Counted from the stretch's first letter, positions 1-5,039 are shown. The stretch: 5,039 nucleotides of DNA from Verrucomicrobiaceae bacterium (GCA_947372405.1 CANBTO010000433.1:1-5039), one strand, 5' to 3'. Translations and numbers: made by a program. Notes: generated from the letters alone by a model not told the origin.

Positions 1-884
1 GTCGATGCAGGAAACGCCAGACTGACGGAACGCGACAGGTTCAGGCCGGAAAAAGTGACGGTGCGCGTGGCGGCCGCCGCCGGGACCGGGACCGTCCAGC
101 CGCCGCCAGCCGCCGTCTTGCAGTAATAGCTGGCACCGCTCACATTGACGGTCAGGCCGCTGATGCCCTCACCGACATCGTAGAATCCGTTTTTGTTGAG
201 ATCATAGTACACGACACCGGTGCCGAAAGATGGCGACGACGGCTGTCTTCCAAAGTCCTCGGTGACTGTTTCAGGGCCTACGGCGCCATTGGTTCCCGTC
301 ACCACACCCACTCCGATTTCGCGGAAGTCGGAACTGTGATCGGTCACGCGGTGACCTCTGCCGGGCTGCATCCCGCCAGGCCCTGCGCCCCAGTCCACTT
401 CAAAAGACGCATGTCCGAACCCGGGGTTCTTGGAGTAGGCGTAGATGTTCTCCCCGACGGACACCGCATTGTACCCCGCTGCCTGCATGCGGGAAGACGG
501 ATCGTTGTCAGGGTTGGTCTCGTTGTGGCTCTGGGTGGCGTTTGCCAGCATCCATGCCGAGTGTTTGCGGGAGGATGTCATGAGGCTGGCGTTCGGCGCC
601 ACTGGAGGCGCGGCCGGGATCGCGCTCATCTCCGACTGGAACATGGTGAGGTTCACGCCGAAATAATTCAAGGCGCCTGTGATGTCGGTATCGGTGGTTG
701 CCGCGATTCTGGCTCCCTCCGCCGCCGCATCGGCGCGGGCGCGATTGACCAGTTCGATGTAGAGCTGCTCGCTGCCGGTGGGGTTTCCGAAGCTATACAG
801 TGCAGGCGCTGCGTTTGCGCTGCCGCAAACGAGAAACACGGGCAGTAGCAGCAAGGCATGGCGGGAATGGGTGTGCGCATTCAT
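1..884 (-). CDS. Secreted CAP-domain (SCP/PR1-like) protein with SdrD-B-like module, 3' end outside window
   Basis: The minus frame is open from ATG at 884 to the window edge: 294 complete codons, no stop. An in-frame TAG at 900-902 bounds the start; GTG at 897-899 is the only alternative, and ATG is preferred because a signal peptide follows at once. Residues 1-25 (LLLLPVFLV core, SANA/AP cleavage site) look like a Sec signal; the Cys at 20 lacks a good lipobox. Residues 36-215 match a bacterial CAP domain: LVNRAR near 46, H108, SH at 119-120, GENIYAY at 144-150, GHR at 177-179 and FREIGVGV at 187-194. Residues 226-250 (YYDLNKNGFYDVGEG, then ISGLTVNV) resemble the calcium-binding start of an SdrD-B-like beta-sandwich. 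Bacterial CAP proteins are exported and mostly of unknown activity; no enzymatic role is claimed. The ribosome site is weak (AGGTG, about 12 nt upstream). Confidence 0.9.
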   Translation of the reverse strand, partial: MNAHTHSRHALLLLPVFLVCGSANAAPALYSFGNPTGSEQLYIELVNRARADAAAEGARIAATTDTDITGALNYFGVNLTMFQSEMSAIPAAPPVAPNASLMTSSRKHSAWMLANATQSHNETNPDNDPSSRMQAAGYNAVSVGENIYAYSKNPGFGHASFEVDWGAGPGGMQPGRGHRVTDHSSDFREIGVGVVTGTNGAVGPETVTEDFGRQPSSPSFGTGVVYYDLNKNGFYDVGEGISGLTVNVSGASYYCKTAAGGGWTVPVPAAAATRTVTFSGLNLSRSVSLAFPAS

Positions 885-993
885 GGTGGAAAGAAACACC
901 TACCGGATAAATCAACCGTGGACGGCCCGCAAGGTGGATTTCTTCCGGCCCATGCATCCACCGCCACCAACAACCAGGCGGAAGGGAAGCACC

Positions 994-1091
994 ACTCCGA
1001 AAACTCCGAAGGCCTCTTGTCACATGGCAAATGCCATTCCGAAAACTCCGAATGCCTCCCGCCACACGGAAAACACCCTTTCGAAAGCTCC
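994..1091. repeat. 42-bp tandem repeat, two full copies and a partial third
   Basis: Copies start at 994, 1036 and 1078, exactly 42 bp apart. Copies 1 and 2 agree at 33 of 42 positions, and 7 of the 9 differences are transitions. The third keeps only about the first 14 bp, including the TCGAAA core. Each full copy begins with two adjacent CTCCGAA or TTCCGAA words. The period equals 14 codons, so open frames cross it undisturbed, but I do not believe it is coding. There are no unique spacers, so it is not a CRISPR array. Confidence 0.8.
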
Positions 1092-1108
1092 CGGCGACCT
1101 TCGCCGGG
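1090..1108. repeat. Perfect 8-bp GC-rich hairpin
   Basis: CCCGGCGA at 1090-1097 and TCGCCGGG at 1101-1108 are perfect inverted repeats around a 3-nt loop. A 10-bp palindrome, CTTTCGAAAG, lies just before it at 1078-1087 in the degenerate third copy of the tandem repeat. No T-run follows on either strand, so a classical intrinsic terminator is unlikely. Confidence 0.6.
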
Positions 1109-1296
1109 CGGCGAGAAGAACTCCGTGGTTTCTGCGCTTTCAGCCATTTCCTTCTTGGCCTCCGCCCACGCCTTGATCCGTGAGGGACGAGCCGGTGAAT
1201 CGTATGGAGCGGCGCTCTGCTTGTCCCGCCATAGCCGATAGGCGAAGGCGGATGAGCATCGGTCTTGATGAGAAGCGGGAAAATCATCCTCCTTGC

Positions 1297-1523
1297 GATG
1301 CCGGAGGCATCCCAGCCAGTAGCCGGTGGTTGAGCGTAGCGACACCACCGGACAGGGATTCCCCGATGTTTTCCGCATCCCGGAGGGATGCCAGCCGGAG
1401 GTTTTTCAGCGCGGGCTGGCACCCCTGCCCGGAGTGCGGATGTCTTTCGGGTGCCGTGGTCCGGTGGTGTCACCCGCCGTGCGGGTTCAACCACCGGTTA
1501 CGGGCTTCTATGCCTCCGGCATG
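1297..1523. repeat. Long imperfect inverted-repeat element (REP/MITE-like)
   Basis: The two ends are inverted copies of each other. Left: ATGCCGGAGGCAT (1298-1310), AGCC, GTA, then CCGGTGGTTGA (1323-1333), a 7-nt insert, and GACACCACCGG (1341-1351). The reverse complement of 1461-1522 gives the same blocks in the same order, but with a 15-nt insert that is itself a hairpin (ACCCGC/GCGGGT, 1472-1486). The middle is also symmetric: GCATCCC-GGA-GGGATGC at 1375-1391, and GCCAGCC (1390-1396) facing GGCTGGC (1414-1420). The whole can fold as one long broken hairpin centred near 1405-1410. No transposase is encoded inside it. From memory, similar palindromic words recur in intergenic DNA of Verrucomicrobiota, but I cannot verify copy number. 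Weak symmetry may extend to about 1275 and 1543. Confidence 0.8.
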
Positions 1524-1739
1524 ATGGATCAGGTTCCCGTAACCTTTGACCCCGAAATGCCGCAATCCCGACACCGCCGATTTGCCGCTTGGCAGTTCCT
1601 CCATGGCGCTCTAAAACCGCTCCATGAACGGAGTTCTCGGAGAAGTAGTCTTCCGTGCCGTATATGTCCTTATGATGCTGCACGCGGTTGTTACAGGACA
1701 AATGCCGCACTTTACTTATTGAAACTGTTGGCGAAGAAA
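1524..1739. other. Intergenic leader region without a recognisable gene
   Basis: This lies between the inverted-repeat element and the start of the exported protein gene. The plus frame is open but carries no domain signal, and the minus frame codes for nothing I recognise. Base composition falls towards AT on approaching 1740. Only the candidate promoter at 1688-1716 can be proposed. Confidence 0.5.
1688..1716 (+). promoter_or_regulatory. Candidate sigma-70-type promoter for the 1740 gene
   Basis: TTGTTA at 1688-1693 matches the -35 consensus at 4 of 6 positions. TTTACT at 1711-1716 matches the -10 consensus at 4 of 6, with an ideal 17-nt spacer. Transcription would begin near 1723, leaving a leader of under 20 nt before the ATG at 1740. 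It is the best candidate in the AT-richer stretch before the gene, but the match is modest. Confidence 0.35.
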
Positions 1740-2357
1740 ATGAAGAATTTCCTGCACACACTTGCACTGCTTCTGATCCTGTCTCCGGCGCTTGTCGCTA
1801 AGGAGATTCCGCATTATCGAATGGATTCATTTGCGTTTCTCTCGGATGCGGTGGTCTTATGCGAGGAGAAGAAAATCGATTTTGTTGAGAACGAGTATCA
1901 TGGAGGAATTAAGACTGTCCACAACGTCATTCAGTGCCGAATCATCGAAAGCTTCAAGGGGGATATTAAGGTCGGGATAGACATGGCTATTAAGTATGAT
2001 GCTTCATTTGCGCGTTATCGCGTCGACCAAAATGGTTACATGGATGGTTCCACGAATCCGCCGACCCTCGTGAAGCCTAAGTATGTGCCTGTGGGCAAGG
2101 CTGTCCTTTTTTTGAAGAAGAGCAGAGACAGTGAATACACCGTCATAACTGCAAAACTTATCCAGGGCTCCGAGATTTTGGAGTTCAAACAGGCTGATAA
2201 CCCTGGACCACTTGTGCTTTATCCACAGATTTCTGAAGGAACTGAAGGCGCAGAGACAAAAACCTATAATGTAGATGATTTTATCAAGGACGTGCGCCTG
2301 AGTGTTGAGGCATCGCGCAAATTGAAGGGTCCCACCCGTTTCGAACGGGTAATCTAG
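1740..2357 (+). CDS. Exported hypothetical protein, 205 aa, low GC
   Basis: I do not recognise this family with certainty. ATG at 1740 is chosen over the in-frame upstream starts because it opens directly into a typical Sec signal peptide: MKNF, then a Leu-rich core at residues 5-14, and likely cleavage after ALVA at residue 20. The open frame runs back to 1326, but that extension is the inverted-repeat element and intergenic DNA. GGCGAAG just upstream is a weak ribosome site. The mature part has exactly two cysteines (C41, C66), which could form a disulfide. Its motif order (SDAVVLCEE, then CRIIESFKGD, then VGKAVLFLKK) recalls small exported beta-rich proteins with an OB or netrin-like fold; that is inference. 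No transmembrane segment follows the signal. Composition is unlike its neighbours: 25 of 60 bases are G or C at 1861-1920, against 39 of 60 at 3421-3480 in the oxidoreductase gene, which suggests transfer or weak selection. Confidence 0.75.
   Translation: MKNFLHTLALLLILSPALVAKEIPHYRMDSFAFLSDAVVLCEEKKIDFVENEYHGGIKTVHNVIQCRIIESFKGDIKVGIDMAIKYDASFARYRVDQNGYMDGSTNPPTLVKPKYVPVGKAVLFLKKSRDSEYTVITAKLIQGSEILEFKQADNPGPLVLYPQISEGTEGAETKTYNVDDFIKDVRLSVEASRKLKGPTRFERVI
2334..2350 (+). terminator. Hairpin overlapping the 3' end of the 1740 gene, possible weak terminator
   Basis: ACCCGTT at 2334-2340 and AACGGGT at 2344-2350 form a perfect 7-bp stem around TCG, ending 4 nt before the TAG stop. There is no T-run after it; the following DNA is A-rich. 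It may stabilise the mRNA end or help termination, but it is not a canonical intrinsic terminator. Confidence 0.3.
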
Positions 2358-2390
2358 CACCCAAAATAGGCCAACAATAATAGATAAAAA

Positions 2391-2435
2391 GACAGCAGGT
2401 CCGGGACTGGCCCGATAGGGTAAGATCCCGCTGTC
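2391..2435. repeat. Compact three-stem inverted-repeat structure
   Basis: An outer stem GACAGC (2391-2396) with GCTGTC (2430-2435) encloses two short hairpins: CGGG/CCCG at 2402-2405 and 2411-2414, and GGG/CCC at 2418-2420 and 2427-2429. Together they fit a small three-way junction of 45 nt. I do not recognise it as a known RNA family, and it is neither a tRNA nor a typical attC site. It could be a mobile-element end, a 3' processing structure or chance. Confidence 0.35.
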
Positions 2436-2459
2436 ATGGAAAGGCCGAAATCATCATCC

Positions 2460-2501
2460 ATGAAATCCACCGTCACTATTGGGCTCGACTTTGAATCTTG
2501 A
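2460..2501 (+). pseudogene. Possible decayed start of an ASKHA/FGGY-type sugar kinase gene
   Basis: ATG at 2460 opens a 13-codon frame, MKSTVTIGLDFES, ending in TGA at 2499-2501. The words IGLDF and ES resemble the first beta-strand and phosphate loop of FGGY kinases such as ribulokinase, whose start usually reads IGLDFGTES or close to it; here the Gly-Thr pair is missing. No kinase sequence follows in any frame I examined. It is either a remnant with a 6-nt deletion and lost downstream part, or a coincidence of a short peptide. Confidence 0.2.
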
Positions 2502-2538
2502 GAAGATGCCGTGGCCGGTTTGGAGGCCGGGTGGCAAT

Positions 2539-2574
2539 GAACATAGCCCAGCGCTGAAGCACCAAGCTATGTTC
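2539..2574. repeat. Perfect 9-bp inverted repeat with 18-nt spacer
   Basis: GAACATAGC at 2539-2547 and GCTATGTTC at 2566-2574 are perfect reverse complements. The spacer begins CCAGCGCTGAAGC and looks like a decayed inner palindrome. From memory, intergenic hairpins containing ACATAGCCCAGCG are dispersed in PVC genomes; this may be a degenerate member. It lies between two convergent genes. Confidence 0.55.
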
Positions 2575-2665
2575 GAAGCCGCTTTGTCAGGCAGCCAACA
2601 TGATTCAGGCGTAGCGGATCGTTTCGGTTTTTATCCCCAAACGAGGCTCCGCCGCTCCCATCGGC

Positions 2666-4093
2666 TCAAAGTTTGTAGAACTGCTCCCAGTCCTTGCGTG
2701 GCGGGACGCCGTTGAGGAGTTCGTTGGCGAGTTTGTGATTGGTGATCTGCTTGGTCGCCGGATCGAAGGCGAGTTTGGCGTTCACTCTCTGCGCGATGAC
2801 GCCGAGTGCCATGGTCTGGCAAAGTGGACCAGCCACTGCGAAAGACGAACGGCAGGTTTCCTCACCCAGGCAGGCCTTGATGAAATTCTGATAGTGGTTG
2901 GACGGGCTCTTGGGAACCGGCGGCAGTTTGGATGCCATGTCCTTGGCCTTGTCCGCGGGAATGATCTGCAGGGTGCTGCCGTGCGAGCCGCCCTTGAAGG
3001 TGAGACCCTCGCCGTAGATGACTTTTCCGGGCGGGCGTTTCTTCGTGTCGATGCTGCCTGCGGATGGTGGCGGAATGTTGGGGTCGATCACCGCGGCGCC
3101 GATGTTGGTGGGCAAGGCGGGGACGTTTTTCTGCCCGTCGTACCATGACAGCTCGACCGGCGGTTGCGAACCGCGTGCGGGGAAACGGAACGCGAGGGTG
3201 GATGCCTGCGGGAAGATGAACGGGCTGTAGCCTTCCAGTTTGACGGCCTCGACCTCGGTGGGCAGGCCGAGTTGGAGGAATTCGTGGGCGGTATCGAAGA
3301 TATGGGCACCCCAGTCGCCGAGTGCGCCGTTGCCGAAATCAAACCATGAGCGCCAGTCGCCGTTGATATAGCCTTTGTTATAAAAATGCTGCTGAGCGGT
3401 CGCGAGCCAGCAATCCCAGTCGAGTGATTCCGGAACCGGTTGTTCCGGCAGCAGGCCGTCCACCTTCATGCCGTGCCAGCGCCGGGCGCTGTTCATGTAA
3501 GCGGTGATATTGGTGACGTTCTTGATGATGCCCGCCTCGGTCCATGCCTTGAACTGGAAATAGTTCGCCTCGGAATGCCCTTGGTTGCCCATCTGCGCGG
3601 CGACCTTGTATTTTTTCTCCGCCGCCATCATCAGCTCGATCTGACGGTAGCTGTGGCCCATCGGTTTCTCGCAGTAAACATGCTTGCCGAGCGACATCGC
3701 CAGCATGGCGATGGGGAAGTGGGAGAAATCCGGTGTGCCGATGCAGACGGCGTCGATGTCCTTGGCCATCTTGTCGAACATTTTGCGGAAATCCTGGAAG
3801 CGCGGGGCGTCCGGGAATTTCTTGAGCACATCGAGCGTGTGCTTGGCGCCCATGTCGGTGTCGCAAAGCGCCACGATGTTGACCATCTTGGTATCAGCGA
3901 AACCGGCGACATCCGCCGCGCCACGGTTGCCGATGCCGCAGCATGCGAGGTTGATCTTGCGGCCTGGTTTGCCGCCCGCCAGCACGATGCGCGGAGCGAG
4001 GACCGAGGCGGCCCCCAGGACCAGGGAGCCTTTGAGGAATGAGCGGCGGAGCGTGGGTGTTCCGGAATGTGGCGTGTTCACTGTGGATTTCAT
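2666..4093 (-). CDS. Tat-exported Gfo/Idh/MocA family oxidoreductase, complete
   Basis: This 475-residue protein is predicted to be an NAD(P)-dependent sugar or polyol oxidoreductase, or a related carbohydrate-active enzyme, working outside the cytoplasm. A twin-arginine signal lies at residues 15-39 (RRSFLKGS, a hydrophobic stretch, then VLA before GGK). The Rossmann fold begins with INLACCGIGNRGAADV (48-63), its GxGxxG loop at 53-58. IGTPDFSH (118-125) and CEKPMGHS (141-148) follow; K143 is the family's catalytic-site lysine. The C-terminal half holds GDWGAHIFDTAHEF (259-272), with D267 and H270 in the usual substrate-side motif. Length is above the roughly 330-400 usual for cytoplasmic members; the excess is the signal and a Pro-rich insert at 320-395. 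ATG at 4093 is chosen because it places the Tat motif near the N terminus; no strong ribosome site precedes it. It lies 133 bp downstream of the sulfatase on the same strand. Substrate is unknown. Confidence 0.93.
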   Translation of the reverse strand: MKSTVNTPHSGTPTLRRSFLKGSLVLGAASVLAPRIVLAGGKPGRKINLACCGIGNRGAADVAGFADTKMVNIVALCDTDMGAKHTLDVLKKFPDAPRFQDFRKMFDKMAKDIDAVCIGTPDFSHFPIAMLAMSLGKHVYCEKPMGHSYRQIELMMAAEKKYKVAAQMGNQGHSEANYFQFKAWTEAGIIKNVTNITAYMNSARRWHGMKVDGLLPEQPVPESLDWDCWLATAQQHFYNKGYINGDWRSWFDFGNGALGDWGAHIFDTAHEFLQLGLPTEVEAVKLEGYSPFIFPQASTLAFRFPARGSQPPVELSWYDGQKNVPALPTNIGAAVIDPNIPPPSAGSIDTKKRPPGKVIYGEGLTFKGGSHGSTLQIIPADKAKDMASKLPPVPKSPSNHYQNFIKACLGEETCRSSFAVAGPLCQTMALGVIAQRVNAKLAFDPATKQITNHKLANELLNGVPPRKDWEQFYKL

Positions 4094-4226
4094 GATGTGC
4101 GGGTTCTTGAATTTTCGGGAAACGATCCTGGGCGGAGTTCAAGTCCGCAGGGCTTGCAGACTACGAACGGAGACTTCGGGGACTTGCTTTTATTTTCGTG
4201 CGGAAGTGATGGCGCTTCAGTTGCGG
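4094..4226 (-). promoter_or_regulatory. Intergenic leader with hairpin between sulfatase and oxidoreductase genes
   Basis: In the minus-strand RNA, AGUCUGCA (4162-4155) can pair with UGCGGACU (4149-4142) around AGCCC: eight pairs including one G-U wobble. On the plus strand that position is a C-A mismatch, so the fold favours minus-strand RNA, the direction of both genes. A competing 7-bp repeat, CAAGTCC (4140-4146) with GGACTTG (4180-4186), brackets it, so the two stems are mutually exclusive. No T-run follows on the minus strand. It could be an mRNA processing or attenuation structure, or a dispersed repeat. I see no clear promoter here. Confidence 0.4.
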
Positions 4227-5039
4227 TCATGGAGTGGCCGAACTGACCGACTCCAGGCCTTTCTTCATGGCTTCGAGTCGTTCCGGATACTGCGCGGAGA
4301 GATCGTGGTTTTCACCGGGATCAAGCGCCAGATTGAACAGCAGGTCCTTGCGGGTAATCGCCTGCACGAAGCGTTGATCGCCTTGTTTGGTGCCGGAACC
4401 GGTGTCCTTGACCGTTGGATTCGCATTGGCCTTGATGAGCTTCCAGTCGCCATCGCGGTAGGCGATGGCTCCCGAGACTCCCTGCAGGACCACGGTGTTG
4501 CGTGCTGGCTTGTCCGTCTCGCCGAGAATGACGGGCATTTGGTTCACGCTGTCGATGGCGGTTTTGGCGGGGACTTTCTGGCCGGTCACGCCGGACATGG
4601 TCGCCAGGATGTCGGTGAGGCAGATCATTTCGTTGCAGACGCCGGGTTTCAACCTGGCAGGCCAGCGCATGATGAACGGAATCCTGCAGCCGCCTTCTTT
4701 GACAAGATACTTCCATCCGGTCCACGGGCCGGCCGGCTTGTGGTCCTTCAACTGGTCGATGGCCTTGTCGTCGTAGCCATCAAACAGGATCGGTCCGTTG
4801 TCGGTGGTGACAATGACGATGGTGTCGTTGGCCAGGCCGTTTTTGTCGAGCGCCTCAAGGATGCGGCCGACCTCCCAGTCCGCCTGCTGGATCACGTCGC
4901 CACGCAGGCCGGTGCCGCTGCTGCCGGCGAACTGCGGCTTGGTCGTGCGCGGCACGTGCGGCTCGAACAGGCCGACGTAGAGGAAAAACGGCTGGTCCTT
5001 GTGGGCCTCGATGAAGGCCGACGATTTCGCCACCACCGT
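4227..5039 (-). CDS. Sulfatase (arylsulfatase A-like, alkaline phosphatase superfamily), C-terminal part
   Basis: The frame is open from the window edge to TGA at 4227-4229 and gives the last 270 residues; the true start is upstream, outside the window. Counting from the edge, FFLYVGLFEPHVP (18-30) carries the conserved Pro-His, and DVIQQADWEVGRIL (48-61) precedes IVIVTTDNGP (74-83), whose Asp80-Asn81 pair contributes to the metal site. WKYLVKEGGCRIPFIMRWP (109-127) is the typical sulfatase strand region before the C-terminal subdomain. GDWKLIKA and DLLFNLALDPGENHDLS near the end are the standard C-terminal sulfatase signature. The Cys-x-Pro/Ser-x-Arg formylglycine motif must lie in the missing first 150-200 residues, so activity cannot be confirmed. 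Such enzymes remove sulfate esters from glycans outside the cytoplasm. GTG at 5036 is an internal codon, not the start. Confidence 0.93.
   Translation of the reverse strand, partial: TVVAKSSAFIEAHKDQPFFLYVGLFEPHVPRTTKPQFAGSSGTGLRGDVIQQADWEVGRILEALDKNGLANDTIVIVTTDNGPILFDGYDDKAIDQLKDHKPAGPWTGWKYLVKEGGCRIPFIMRWPARLKPGVCNEMICLTDILATMSGVTGQKVPAKTAIDSVNQMPVILGETDKPARNTVVLQGVSGAIAYRDGDWKLIKANANPTVKDTGSGTKQGDQRFVQAITRKDLLFNLALDPGENHDLSAQYPERLEAMKKGLESVSSATP

Larger units (their letters stand above)
885..1296. other. Repeat-bearing intergenic stretch without a convincing gene
   Basis: This is the upstream side of the CAP gene. Open frames on both strands overlap one another, have no exported or known-domain signature and are rich in Arg, Ser and Pro, as expected of GC-rich non-coding DNA. 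It contains the 42-bp tandem repeat and the 1090-1108 hairpin, listed separately. From 1109 to 1296 I see no recognisable gene, RNA or promoter. A minus frame here reads KAWAEAKKEMAES, slightly protein-like, but it has no start context and runs into the repeats. Confidence 0.6.
2358..2665. other. Convergent intergenic region with structured segments
   Basis: This separates the plus-strand exported protein gene from the minus-strand oxidoreductase gene, so both genes end here. A 78-codon plus frame (2479-2715) runs into the oxidoreductase gene and looks spurious. Three local structures are listed separately: the 2391-2435 fold, the 2460-2501 gene-start-like fragment and the 2539-2574 inverted repeat. 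CGTTT at 2620-2624 faces AAACG at 2639-2643, a weak hairpin just beyond the oxidoreductase stop, without a T-run on the minus strand. Confidence 0.6.

Noticed and set aside
818..830. Lipoprotein signal in the CAP protein (Cys20)
   Set aside because: The residues before Cys are F-L-V, with Val at -1 where Gly, Ala or Ser is needed; the SANA site for signal peptidase I is better.
336..848. Plus-strand 170-codon frame
   Set aside because: Antisense to the CAP gene, whose frame has signal peptide and domain motifs; this one is a shadow rich in Arg, Gly and Val.
906..932. Promoter for the CAP gene (TTGCGG and TTTATC on the minus strand)
   Set aside because: The spacer is only 15 nt and both boxes are weak; not reliable enough to list.
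994..1091. CRISPR-like array
   Set aside because: Copies are directly tandem with no unique spacers, and no cas gene is present.
793..1494. Overlapping 114-233 codon frames on both strands across 793-1524
   Set aside because: They cross the tandem repeat and the inverted-repeat element, overlap each other on both strands and show no domain. Such frames are expected from palindromic GC-rich repeats.
1498..1767. Minus-strand 89-codon frame containing IYGTEDYFSENSVHGAV
   Set aside because: It begins inside the exported protein gene and ends in the repeat element; I recognise no family and see no start context. It could be a decayed fragment but cannot be supported.
1281..2455. 8-bp direct repeat AAATCATC at 1281-1288 and 2448-2455 flanking the low-GC gene as a target-site duplication
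   Set aside because: An 8-mer repeated over about 1.2 kb is expected by chance, and it does not abut clear element ends.
2479..2715. Plus-strand 78-codon frame
   Set aside because: It runs antisense into the oxidoreductase gene and through the 2539-2574 inverted repeat, without ribosome site or domain.
4140..4200. Plus-strand intrinsic terminator ending in CTTTTATTTT
   Set aside because: The T-rich run follows a stem with a 33-nt loop, and there is no plus-strand gene upstream for it to terminate.

Overview
The window looks like a chromosomal segment of a heterotrophic member of the PVC superphylum, most likely Verrucomicrobiota. The reasons are a Tat-exported Gfo/Idh/MocA oxidoreductase beside a sulfatase, a secreted CAP-domain protein with an SdrD-B-like module, GC-rich genes, and intergenic space filled with palindromic repeats. 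The phylum call is inference; no rRNA or marker gene is present.

Layout from left to right. Positions 1-884 hold the 5' part of a minus-strand gene for a secreted CAP (SCP/PR1-like) protein; its 3' end lies outside the window. Positions 885-1739 contain no convincing gene. This stretch carries a 42-bp tandem repeat (994-1091), a strong hairpin (1090-1108) and a long imperfect inverted-repeat element (about 1297-1523), followed by unexplained DNA and a candidate promoter. Positions 1740-2357 encode a 205-residue, low-GC exported protein of unknown function on the plus strand. Positions 2358-2665 are again non-coding but structured: a possible three-stem fold, a 13-codon fragment that resembles the start of a sugar-kinase-type protein, and a 9-bp inverted repeat. 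Positions 2666-4093 (minus) encode a complete 475-residue Tat-exported Gfo/Idh/MocA oxidoreductase. After a 133-bp gap with a leader hairpin, positions 4227-5039 (minus) encode the C-terminal 270 residues of a sulfatase.

The sulfatase and the oxidoreductase run in the same direction, sulfatase first, and could be one transcript serving extracytoplasmic breakdown of sulfated glycans; substrate and co-transcription are inferred. The CAP protein and the low-GC exported protein have no visible functional link to them.

The most unusual part is the repeat-rich stretch from about 990 to 2575 around the low-GC gene. The 1297-1523 element is the best candidate for a non-autonomous mobile or REP/MITE-like family. 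No complete new defence or metabolic system is visible here.
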